Shown piece by piece: positions 15,607-20,890 of a stretch of 38,369 nucleotides of DNA; the stretch's first letter is position 1; the number at the start of each line of letters is the position of its first letter. Under the pieces are notes generated by a model. That model was not told where the DNA came from. It worked only from the letters and a program-made list of their open reading frames with translations, and ran no database searches. Origin of the DNA: a virus. The stretch lies in the IMG/VR virus record IMGVR_UViG_3300047560_001754, positions 1 through 38,369 of that record. One strand, written 5' to 3'. Position numbers and translations under genes: made by a program.

Positions 15607-15683
15607 GGGCTGTTAGTTTAACGGTAAAACAGCATCTTAGAACAGACAAGATGAAGATGAAGGTTCAAGTCCAGGCCGGCCCA
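15607..15683 (+). tRNA. tRNA-like element with enlarged anticodon loop (degenerate)
   Basis: The 77-base element has an acceptor GGGCTG/CGGCCC (six pairs), a canonical D-arm GTTTAACGGTAAAAC, a 4-6 bp anticodon stem (CATCTT/AAGATG) and a standard T-loop GGTTCAAGTCC. Two things are wrong. The anticodon loop has nine bases between TT and AA instead of three, and the T-stem has only two pairs. The genomic 3' end is A then TTC, not CCA. It may be a decayed phage tRNA, an atypical functional one or a structural mimic. The amino acid cannot be assigned. Confidence 0.45.
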
Positions 15684-15692
15684 TTCAACTTT

Positions 15693-15709
15693 TTCCAAAA
15701 TGGAAACAC
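15693..15709 (+). repeat. Left arm of a 17-bp inverted repeat
   Basis: TTCCAAAATGGAAACAC is repeated perfectly as its reverse complement at 15983-15999. Each arm also contains its own small palindrome TTCCA-AAA-TGGAA, so it may be a protein-binding site. The two arms bracket both mini transcription units. Confidence 0.75.
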
Positions 15710-15739
15710 TTCAGTTGTAAAGATATTCTTGATAACTGG

Positions 15740-15829
15740 TACACTTTAGACGCCACCGACAGGTGAGTGTTACAAAGAACAACAACTACCAAAAAGGAAG
15801 CCCTGGCATAACGCTAGGGTTTCTTTTGT
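15740..15829 (+). ncRNA. Mini transcription unit 1 (candidate small RNA)
   Basis: An extended -10, TGG-TACACT (15740-15745), is followed by GCCACCGACAGGTGAG, a spacer rich in A and C, and a strong terminator at 15797-15829. The predicted RNA is about 75 bases. The leader is nearly identical to that of unit 2 at 15844. No ATG follows its AGGTGAG, unlike unit 2, so it is more likely an RNA than a gene. A 14-codon GTG reading frame ending at the terminator stem exists but starts too close to the ribosome site. Target or ligand unknown. Confidence 0.45.
15797..15829 (+). terminator. Rho-independent terminator of unit 1
   Basis: An 11-bp stem with two G-T pairs (GAAGCCCTGGC with GCTAGGGTTTC) closes a 5-base loop and is followed by TTTTGTTG. 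Confidence 0.85.
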
Positions 15830-15831
15830 TG

Positions 15832-15837
15832 TATACT
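15832..15837 (+). promoter_or_regulatory. -10 element TATACT of unit 2
   Basis: A near-consensus TATACT lies directly behind the terminator of unit 1, placing a start near 15844, just before the conserved leader GCCACCGAGAGGTGAG. The -35 region lies inside the terminator stem and is weak. Confidence 0.45.
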
Positions 15838-15863
15838 TCCTTTGCCACCGAGAGGTGAGCTTT

Positions 15864-15911
15864 ATGGAAAGACCAGTAAACTCGGGCTGCCGTAAATACA
15901 AACTCTGCTAA
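15864..15911 (+). CDS. 15-residue micro-ORF in mini transcription unit 2
   Basis: ATG at 15864 follows AGGTGAG with good spacing and opens a 15-codon frame, MERPVNSGCRKYKLC, ending with TAA five bases before the next terminator stem. With the TATACT upstream, this is a complete unit of promoter, ribosome site, tiny gene and terminator. It could be a microprotein, or a leader peptide whose translation controls the following hairpin. No downstream plus-strand gene exists to be attenuated, which argues for a product in its own right. Confidence 0.4.
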   Translation: MERPVNSGCRKYKLC

Positions 15912-15916
15912 CAAAG

Positions 15917-15946
15917 AAAGACCACCATTTGCCGGGTGGTCTTTTT
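15917..15946 (+). terminator. Rho-independent terminator of unit 2
   Basis: A perfect 10-bp stem AAAGACCACC/GGTGGTCTTT with an 8-base loop is followed by further T residues (TTGTTC). Confidence 0.88.
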
Positions 15947-15950
15947 GTTC

Positions 15951-15975
15951 AACTTGTAAGGATTTCTTACAAGTT
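15951..15975. repeat. 10-bp inverted repeat AACTTGTAAG
   Basis: AACTTGTAAG and CTTACAAGTT are separated by five bases (GATTT). The half-site ACTTG also occurs in the palindromes at 4032, 11871 and 17441. It may be an operator or an RNA hairpin. Confidence 0.5.
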
Positions 15976-15982
15976 CAAGTGG

Positions 15983-15999
15983 GTGTTTCCATTTTGGAA
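15983..15999 (-). repeat. Right arm of the 17-bp inverted repeat
   Basis: GTGTTTCCATTTTGGAA is the exact reverse complement of 15693-15709, 273 bases away. Confidence 0.75.
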
Positions 16000-16017
16000 C
16001 TAACCACTCATAAAGAG

Positions 16018-16055
16018 ACCCGACTGGTTGAGCATCCAAGAGAGGCTTGTCGGGT
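16018..16055 (-). terminator. Possible terminator of the beta-class methyltransferase gene
   Basis: A 7-bp stem ACCCGAC/GTCGGGT with a 24-base loop lies just after the gene. On the minus strand only TCTCTTTATG follows, a poor T-tract, so termination may be weak. Confidence 0.35.
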
Positions 16056-16076
16056 TCGTTGTAAGGACTCTACCAT

Positions 16077-17387
16077 TTACGTGGCATCACGAAAATGGTT
16101 ACTCTCCAAAGCGTGTTTTATTCGTGCTTCCGCGATCTTATAGTACTGCTCATCCATTTCACAGCCAATAAACTGAAGGCCATCGAGCATAGCAGCTTTA
16201 CCAGTAGTGCCGGAACCCATGAAAGGATCCAGTACTGTGCCTCCAGGCTGTGTTACGAGGCGACATAAGTAACGCATGAGATCTGTAGGTTTCACCGTAG
16301 GGTGGATGTTCTTTACTTTCTGTAACTCTACATGGGTGATACCAGCCGCACGCTCGGCTGCATTACCTACACGCGTATTGGACTTACCGTTGTTGTGCGT
16401 ACCAGTACCTCGGTTGTAGTCTTCCTCAAAGTCATCTAGGCCTTCATTACGATCGGCCTTGTTAGCCTTAGCACAGTAAAAATAGCGTGCAGCGGATCCA
16501 CCTAAATCATCGTGCCCGGTACGAGCATGAGGCTGTTTACCATTTAGGTGTTGAGTATCTTTGTTGTAACTCATCCCTCCAGATCTACTAGGTTGTGTAT
16601 CAGGGAATAGGTCAAGTACTGCTTGGGATCCATCATGGATGAAATTAGCTGGCCATCTACCTAGTGGGTTAGCGGGGTTAGCACCAGACAAGTCACTACT
16701 ATTCTTCCAGCTGTTATCCATGACACCGCCACGCTGGCGTATCTGATCCACACCCTTAGATAACTGCTCGTAATCAGCGGCATCCATAGGTACACGGCAA
16801 GCATCTATGTTCATACCACCTGTACCGTACTCCAATACATTATTGGCTACAGTGCCTACCAATGGTTTACGAGCTACCGTTATTGGCTCCAGTGAAGGTT
16901 TCAAAGCTGTACCCCAGCCTTCCCACTTCTTGGCATCATCTGACTTAGCCTCATATGGCGGGACAGGATTACTAGTAAGCTTATTTTCCTGCTCTACATC
17001 AGACGCCTGGTAACTACTAGCAGTAGGAATAGCCTTACCCCTATTCCCATGACCATGTAACTTATCAATCGAGACAGACACATTATGGGACTTAGGAAAA
17101 CCACTACCATATACCCAAGCGATCATGTCCCTTATCTCAAAGCCAGCATCCTCAATATTCACAGCCATACGATGCTGCGTTCGAGTACCAGCGAAAGCTA
17201 ACAAATAACCACCAGGCTTCAATACCCGGTAACACTCTCTCCATATATCAACAGAAGGAACATCATAGTCCCACTTCTTACCCATGAAACTCAAACCATA
17301 CGGAGGATCACACACAACACTATCTACACTACTATCCTCCAATAAACCCATACTAACCAAACAATCCCCTAACAATAACCTATACAT
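16077..17387 (-). CDS. Beta-class DNA methyltransferase (N4-cytosine or N6-adenine)
   Basis: The 436-residue product has the catalytic motif CDPPYGLSF (DPPY at 27-30) near the start and the SAM-binding block HPTVKPTDLMRYLCRLV, VLDPFMGSGTTGKAAM near the end, the beta-class order. A ~230-residue insert between them with motifs such as GTGGMNIDACRVP and LGRWPANFIHDGS is usual in phage members of this type. It methylates an exocyclic amine in a target I cannot predict. The ATG at 17387 follows GGGGAATATGT. There is no adjacent restriction enzyme. Two inverted repeats upstream suggest regulated expression. Confidence 0.92.
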   Translation of the reverse strand: MYRLLLGDCLVSMGLLEDSSVDSVVCDPPYGLSFMGKKWDYDVPSVDIWRECYRVLKPGGYLLAFAGTRTQHRMAVNIEDAGFEIRDMIAWVYGSGFPKSHNVSVSIDKLHGHGNRGKAIPTASSYQASDVEQENKLTSNPVPPYEAKSDDAKKWEGWGTALKPSLEPITVARKPLVGTVANNVLEYGTGGMNIDACRVPMDAADYEQLSKGVDQIRQRGGVMDNSWKNSSDLSGANPANPLGRWPANFIHDGSQAVLDLFPDTQPSRSGGMSYNKDTQHLNGKQPHARTGHDDLGGSAARYFYCAKANKADRNEGLDDFEEDYNRGTGTHNNGKSNTRVGNAAERAAGITHVELQKVKNIHPTVKPTDLMRYLCRLVTQPGGTVLDPFMGSGTTGKAAMLDGLQFIGCEMDEQYYKIAEARIKHALESNHFRDAT

Positions 17388-17399
17388 ACATATTCCCCA

Positions 17400-17417
17400 T
17401 TGACACAATAACGTCAA
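17400..17417. promoter_or_regulatory. Inverted repeat TTGAC-N8-GTCAA before the methyltransferase gene
   Basis: The repeat lies 13 bases before the start codon and just upstream of its ribosome site. It is operator-like in size and position; a control protein has not been identified. Confidence 0.4.
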
Positions 17418-17440
17418 CCAAACCTTACATAAATTAGACT

Positions 17441-17505
17441 ATATATCTAGAACAAGTAAGATTTCAGAAGAAGCAATTTCAAACTCTTACTTGTTCTAGA
17501 TATAT
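17441..17505. repeat. Perfect 21-bp inverted repeat with 23-base spacer
   Basis: Positions 17441-17461 and 17485-17505 are exact reverse complements; the core of each is TCTAGAACAAGTAAG. The left arm overlaps a weak minus-strand promoter candidate for the methyltransferase gene (TTACTT and TAATTT, 17 bases apart). Flanks are A+T rich. It could be a regulatory site, a cruciform, part of a replication origin or an element end. Confidence 0.7.
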
Positions 17506-18231
17506 TTAAATATATAAGGGACTCAGAAAGCTACGCAAGATGACAAAATGAAAATAACTCCGATATCAGTAACTATTTTTATCATACGCCTCAGAGGTTG
17601 TGACAAAAGGTAAGGATGCGAAAGTGAGAAAAATTGTTGGTTACCTATTGCCATCGATCGGTTTCGTTTTTGTTAGAGTCCTCTCCTTTGTGACTTTGGG
17701 ATTTAGGATGCGCAATGGCGGGGAGGTGGTATTTACCTAATTTGCCGATATTCACAAGGGAGTAAACCGATAGAGCTAGCGCGATCAATACATAACAGCA
17801 GCGGAATTATTACGTTATGCCCGTTATGTATAACGGCCTGTAGTGTACAAATTTAACGAATTCTAAAGGTTACATGTATACGGTATGCATTGACGCAGCA
17901 TGCGGTATTTTAGGCGTGTATGTGTGAATACTCGGTTGCATGCATAACGGCCGTATTTAGGCGTTTTAGGGCCGTGTAGCTGCATGTAGGGAATAAGATA
18001 CACGCGGGCATAATCCAGGCAATAGGGCCACATGTAGTAATTAGGGATCCATTGGATCGTGGGCATGCTATCCCGGTATAGCTGCAGTTGGTACGCGTTA
18101 CGTCTGAATTAGGGCCGTTATACTTGCGGGCGAATAATAGGCCGTTACATGTAATTAGGGCCGTGTATGGCCCTTGTAGCGGGCCGTGGCATGCGGGCAT
18201 GTTGCATGCTGCAGGGAATATCGGCAGGCAT
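17506..18231. other. Gene-poor stretch, A+T-rich then palindrome-rich, with TTAGGG repeats
   Basis: No convincing gene was found here. The first ~250 bases are ordinary intergenic sequence. From about 17,750 the composition changes to one rich in GGCC, TGCA, CATG and ATAACGG words. Reading frames of 67-97 codons exist on both strands, but they overlap each other, lack ribosome sites, and lie beyond the terminator of the operon to the right. The repeats listed separately could mark a replication origin. Confidence 0.5.
17966..18164. repeat. Dispersed short repeats TTAGGGCCGT
   Basis: Three exact copies (17966-17975, 18109-18118, 18155-18164) are joined by near copies such as AATAGGCCGTTA at 18136 and TTAGGGATCC at 18042. 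The last two exact copies share AATTAGGGCCGT. Spacing is irregular. Iteron-like binding sites are one possibility. Confidence 0.45.
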
Positions 18232-18257
18232 AAAAAAACCGGGAATATATCCCGGTT
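18232..18257 (-). terminator. Terminator of the micro-membrane-protein operon
   Basis: On the minus strand an 8-bp perfect stem AACCGGGA/TCCCGGTT with a 5-base loop is followed by seven T. It lies 23 bases after the last gene of the operon. Confidence 0.92.
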
Positions 18258-18279
18258 ACAAAGTCTATTTAATCGCGTG

Positions 18280-18534
18280 TTATACGTGTATTATTCCCGG
18301 CCGGCCGTAACCGTTAAGGTGTATAAAGTGGCCTTGTATTTCAAGCGTACTATCACGGCCGATACAATCGCTGCATGTTAATTCGCTGCCCATACAATCT
18401 AAACAGCGGGCCGTATCATACACGGCCGATATCGCGATCTTATGTGATATCCGGCTAATACCATTAGGCGTAATTAGGCGAATATATCGGGATCCCTTAA
18501 TTAATTCGATCGCCCGCGCAATTTCTGTTTTCAT
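18280..18534 (-). CDS. Small zinc-ribbon-like protein, last gene of the island operon
   Basis: The 84-residue product has two CxxC pairs ten residues apart (CLDCMGSELTCSDC), typical of a small zinc ribbon. They sit between a basic helical N-terminus (MKTEIARAIELIKGSRYIRL) and a C-terminal part rich in Gly and His. It may bind nucleic acid or protein. The ATG at 18534 follows GGGGGAATAACAGC. Codon choice (many ATA, GCG, CGG) is that of the island and unlike the rest of the phage. Function unknown. Confidence 0.7.
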   Translation of the reverse strand: MKTEIARAIELIKGSRYIRLITPNGISRISHKIAISAVYDTARCLDCMGSELTCSDCIGRDSTLEIQGHFIHLNGYGRPGIIHV

Positions 18535-18538
18535 GCTG

Positions 18539-18646
18539 TTATTCCCCCAATTTTTCCGCGCGATCGATCGCATGCCACAATGCAGAAAATGCTACCGCGG
18601 CAAATACCGCGGCAGCTGCAACGATAGCACAAAGTAGAATCACCAT
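18539..18646 (-). CDS. 35-residue single-pass membrane protein
   Basis: This small gene begins at ATG 18646 behind AAGGTGTATTAAT, whose bases also form the end of the preceding gene. The product starts MVILLCAIVAAAAAVFAAVA-like hydrophobic sequence, about 24 residues long, and ends in a charged helix (WHAIDRAEKLGE). It is the right size for a phage membrane peptide that modulates a host membrane complex or acts in lysis. It belongs to a six-gene operon in which four products have membrane segments. Confidence 0.65.
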   Translation of the reverse strand: MVILLCAIVAAAAVFAAVAFSALWHAIDRAEKLGE

Positions 18647-18647
18647 A

Positions 18648-18890
18648 TTAATACACCTTAATCCATTCTAGACCGTCATACCGAAATTTCCGCACGTCAA
18701 ATGTCGCGGCCAGTGTAGCGGTAATTGTTGCACCAGTTATGAATTCATTTGTAATGAGGCCTGTTATAGCTGCGTCAATTAATCCCGATTTTAGGCGATC
18801 AATATCGGCCCATGTATCAACATAGGCGCATTTTGCCGGCTGCAGCAGCGAGTCAGTTTTCAGATGTAGCGTAACGTGTATTTTTTCCAT
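18648..18890 (-). CDS. Small hypothetical protein of the island operon
   Basis: I do not recognise this 80-residue soluble-looking protein. It starts with a beta-strand-like MEKIHVTLHLKTDSL, has a central helix and Ala/Thr-rich middle (LITNEFITGATITATLAATF) and ends EWIKVY. The ATG follows AGGAAA. The stop lies one base upstream of the next small gene's start. Confidence 0.65.
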   Translation of the reverse strand: MEKIHVTLHLKTDSLLQPAKCAYVDTWADIDRLKSGLIDAAITGLITNEFITGATITATLAATFDVRKFRYDGLEWIKVY

Positions 18891-18914
18891 TTTCCTAATC
18901 TCCCCGGTGATATC

Positions 18915-19094
18915 CTAGCGGTACAAAGTATTGATCGCTGCACGAATTACCATGCATGCGATAAATGCGGCGGTGATAGCAGCGGCCCATACATTGGCAT
19001 ATGCTGCAGCTTTTAACGGCCGGTAGTAAAACAAATTATGCGCAAATGCTAAAACATTTAGCACGCAAAATACCGATAACGTGTAATTGATCAT
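18915..19094 (-). CDS. 59-residue membrane protein with two predicted segments
   Basis: From the ATG at 19094 the product reads MINYTLSVFCVLNVLAFAHN, then a short polar turn (YYRPLKAAAY) and a second hydrophobic stretch (VWAAAITAAFIACMVI). Both ends would lie on the same side of the membrane. GGAG and CGGGGAA precede the start. A two-segment small protein is compatible with a holin or antiholin, but nothing here proves it. Confidence 0.65.
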   Translation of the reverse strand: MINYTLSVFCVLNVLAFAHNLFYYRPLKAAAYANVWAAAITAAFIACMVIRAAINTLYR

Positions 19095-19110
19095 TTCCCC
19101 GATATCTCCC

Positions 19111-19209
19111 TTAACCTGCAATAACAGCATCGTTAACGATAATTTCGTACAATCCCCAAATCAATACGCCCGCGCCTATCGCGGCAGCGGCCCAAATAGC
19201 TATTAACAT
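19111..19209 (-). CDS. 32-residue single-pass membrane protein
   Basis: The ATG at 19209 overlaps the TAA of the preceding gene (TAATG) and has GGGGGAAATA before it. The product is almost only a membrane helix, MLIAIWAAAAIGAGVLIWGL, followed by a short acidic end (YEIIVNDAVIAG). It lies in the chain of tiny genes under the promoter at 19324. Confidence 0.65.
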   Translation of the reverse strand: MLIAIWAAAAIGAGVLIWGLYEIIVNDAVIAG

Positions 19210-19301
19210 TATTTCCCCCATGGGCCGGGCGCATTTGAACCAAATACCGCGCTAAATGCAACGATCAACATTGCAATAATTCCAACAATTACCATTTCCA
19301 T
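19209..19301 (-). CDS. 30-residue membrane protein, first gene of the island operon
   Basis: The ATG at 19301 (or the second at 19295, better spaced from GGGGGAT) opens a 30-residue frame: MEMVIVGIIAMLIVAFSAVF followed by GSNAPGPWGK. It is the first gene after the TTGACA promoter, about 15 bases from the expected start. A single hydrophobic helix with a short polar tail is predicted. Function unknown. Confidence 0.6.
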   Translation of the reverse strand: MEMVIVGIIAMLIVAFSAVFGSNAPGPWGK

Positions 19302-19323
19302 ATCCCCCAATGTTTGATGCATA

Positions 19324-19353
19324 ACTATACACGCGTGTATTCTGTTATGTCAA
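19324..19353 (-). promoter_or_regulatory. Strong promoter of the micro-membrane-protein operon
   Basis: On the minus strand TTGACA (19353-19348) and TATAGT (19329-19324) are 18 bases apart. The 14-bp perfect palindrome ATACACGCGTGTAT (19327-19340) reaches from the spacer into the -10, as an operator would. The promoter at 20197-20226 shares its -35, the bases TAAnAGAAT behind it, and TATGCATC behind the -10. Confidence 0.8.
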
Positions 19354-19383
19354 TACCACGCGTGTATATTTTCCCCGGTATAG

Positions 19384-20151
19384 CTACACTGTTTTTAAAT
19401 GTGTCATTTTGCGTTTTCCCTGCCCGTGGGCCGCGAATATGATCACGCGCTTATTTTCATGCAGCATTTGATCGCGCATGCATAGGCCGCAAGCTTGACA
19501 ATTAGCAGCGCGGCCTGTTTGCTCTGGGCATGGGATCCCGGTAAATTCCGAGTCTAATTTGTACGCGCGATCGTGCACATGTTCCGGTACCACGATAGCA
19601 GCAGCATAGCCGGCAGCATGCGCGGCCCGTACCTGCGTCAATGTTTCGCATGATCGTAAAACCGAGATACGGCCCCATGATGCGCGCTTTGTATCGCGGG
19701 CATGCGTGTAAGTCCATACGCGTACTGTTTTACCTTTAGCTGCGCCACGTGCAATGTACCTATCGGCAGCAGCGGCCAATATTTGCGCGGCTTTATCGGT
19801 TCGCGCGTCTCCCACAACATGCAACCTGAGATCGCGGCGGCCCGTCAATTTGTCGATCCCTGCAGCTTCTATCATTGCAACGGCCGCGGGCGATAATGTC
19901 GCAAAATCGCGGGCGGCCCTATTAAGTCTATTCGTGGTAAATGCGGCGGTACCGGATTCTGCGTAACATCCGGAATTCATGTGCGGGCATGATGTCGGGC
20001 AGCTTATTTGTGCAACCCATGTACACGATACCGGCCCGATTTTGTCATTTACCGATTTTTCTACGGCCGCGACCAAATCCGAAATATTAGCGCGATCACG
20101 TGGCTGCATTTCTAGAATGCCCGCAGCGTTGACGGTGGTTAATGTTTTCAT
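19384..20151 (-). CDS. Cys-rich phage protein of unknown function (DUF7227-like)
   Basis: The 255-residue product has an N-terminal cysteine block WVAQISCPTSCPHMNSGCYA, a central alpha/beta part with DLRLHVVGDARTD and VRVWTYTHA, and a C-terminal block GIPCPEQTGRAANCQACGLC. I recall this pattern from a family common in phages and plasmids (DUF7227 in some annotations); its function is unknown. The eight-odd conserved Cys suggest metal or Fe-S binding. The ATG at 20151 follows GAGGAAA; an upstream reading from 20205 would begin inside the promoter. Codon use is that of the island. Confidence 0.7.
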   Translation of the reverse strand: MKTLTTVNAAGILEMQPRDRANISDLVAAVEKSVNDKIGPVSCTWVAQISCPTSCPHMNSGCYAESGTAAFTTNRLNRAARDFATLSPAAVAMIEAAGIDKLTGRRDLRLHVVGDARTDKAAQILAAAADRYIARGAAKGKTVRVWTYTHARDTKRASWGRISVLRSCETLTQVRAAHAAGYAAAIVVPEHVHDRAYKLDSEFTGIPCPEQTGRAANCQACGLCMRDQMLHENKRVIIFAAHGQGKRKMTHLKTV

Positions 20152-20196
20152 TTTTCTAATTTCCTCATTCTCATACCGTGGCGGTATTGATGCATA

Positions 20197-20226
20197 GGTA
20201 TACATGCAACGATTCTATTATGTCAA
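20197..20226 (-). promoter_or_regulatory. Promoter of the Cys-rich gene
   Basis: TTGACA (20226-20221) and TATACC (20202-20197), minus strand, 18 bases apart. It is homologous to the promoter at 19324-19353 in the -35, part of the spacer and the bases after the -10. Confidence 0.75.
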
Positions 20227-20312
20227 GCGCGCGCGGAAAAAATAAGCTTGTTAACAGAAATACCGCGTGATTTACTCGCTGCATGCATACCGACAATTTG
20301 CGGCCCTTTATC

Positions 20313-20495
20313 CTAAATGCCCGCGTGCAGCTTGACGCGCTGCGGGCAATTCTGATCCCTGCGGGCGATCATGCGGCCCGCAGCATAGGCGCGATCATAT
20401 CCCCGGTTACATGTAGCCATACCGCGGCCCGCTATACCTGCAACGATACTACCGCCCGCGATCGCTGCGGCCTAAATAGCTGCAATAACGGCCAT
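20313..20495 (-). pseudogene. Small membrane-protein-like frame with an in-frame TAG
   Basis: From ATG 20495 the frame reads MAVIAAI, a TAG (20472-20474), then AAAIAGGSIVAGIAGRGMAT and on to HAGI before a final TAG: 59 sense codons in all. Without the first TAG it would be an Ala/Gly-rich membrane helix plus a basic tail (YDRAYAAGRMIARRDQ), like the neighbours in this island. No ribosome site is seen at the first ATG or at the ATG at 20420. It may be decayed, read through, or not a gene. Confidence 0.3.
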
Positions 20496-20514
20496 ATGGC
20501 AAAATCGATTTTGC
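20491..20514. promoter_or_regulatory. Adjacent perfect palindromes (10 and 16 bp)
   Basis: GCCATATGGC (20491-20500) overlaps by two bases GCAAAATCGATTTTGC (20499-20514); both are perfect. They are the longest of the many short palindromes in this island and look like protein-binding sites. Confidence 0.5.
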
Positions 20515-20785
20515 ATAGAAGGAATCGCGCGCGCGAGAGATCTCGGATAATTTTCCTCGCGGATGCGCGAGCGCATGTGCACGCACGCAATGCGACGCAG
20601 ATGTCGGTGCGCTCTCACACTCCAGCACACACATTCACATACACACATGCAACACATATACGGCGTGTATGTTTTCCGTCTCTCTCTGGCCCGCGAGCGA
20701 GCTGATGGCCGCTGTCGTGAATTGCGCTCTGCGTCCGTTTCGGCGTCCGCCTGGCTGGTACTCGTTTGCTCTCTGGATCCACACA
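20515..20785. other. Gene-free low-complexity stretch
   Basis: This stretch holds CG-alternating runs (GCGCGCGCGAGAG near 20527), CA-rich runs (CACACATTCACATACACACA near 20630) and TCTCTCTCTGG near 20680. Reading frames on both strands run through it and through the following terminator, have strongly biased residues and no ribosome sites, and are not credible genes. Confidence 0.5.
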
Positions 20786-20822
20786 AAAAGAAAAGCACGG
20801 CAGCTATCTTGCTTACCGTGCT
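20786..20822 (-). terminator. Rho-independent terminator of the early operon
   Basis: On the minus strand AGCACGG/CCGTGCT (7 bp, 15-base loop) is followed by TTTTCTTTTTG. It lies about 70 bases after the stop at 20891 and ends the long leftward transcript of the early region. Confidence 0.85.
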
Positions 20823-20862
20823 CGCTATCATGTGTCGCGCTCACCATCATGTGTACGCGCCT

Positions 20863-20882
20863 CCGTCCGTCCGTCCGTCCCG
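20863..20882. repeat. Tandem CCGT repeat, downstream copy
   Basis: Four CCGT units followed by CCCG. The 15 bases CGTCCGTCCGTCCCG are exactly repeated at 21493-21507. The two copies lie on either side of the gene at 20891-21379. Confidence 0.65.
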
Positions 20883-20890
20883 ATTTTTTC

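Noticed and set aside
15752-15829. Possible tmRNA-like tag because a short frame ends in K-K-E-A-L-A-stop near the tRNA-like element
   Set aside because: The paired tRNA-like ends and pseudoknots of tmRNA are not present and the tRNA-like element is separate.
17863-18381. Frames of 67, 96 and 97 codons on both strands
   Set aside because: They overlap each other, lie beyond the operon terminator and lack ribosome sites; the palindromic words of this stretch keep many frames open.
20472-20831. 119-codon minus-strand frame and several overlapping frames on both strands around 20,280-21,250
   Set aside because: They run through a strong terminator and simple repeats, have extreme Arg/Cys/Ser content and no ribosome sites.
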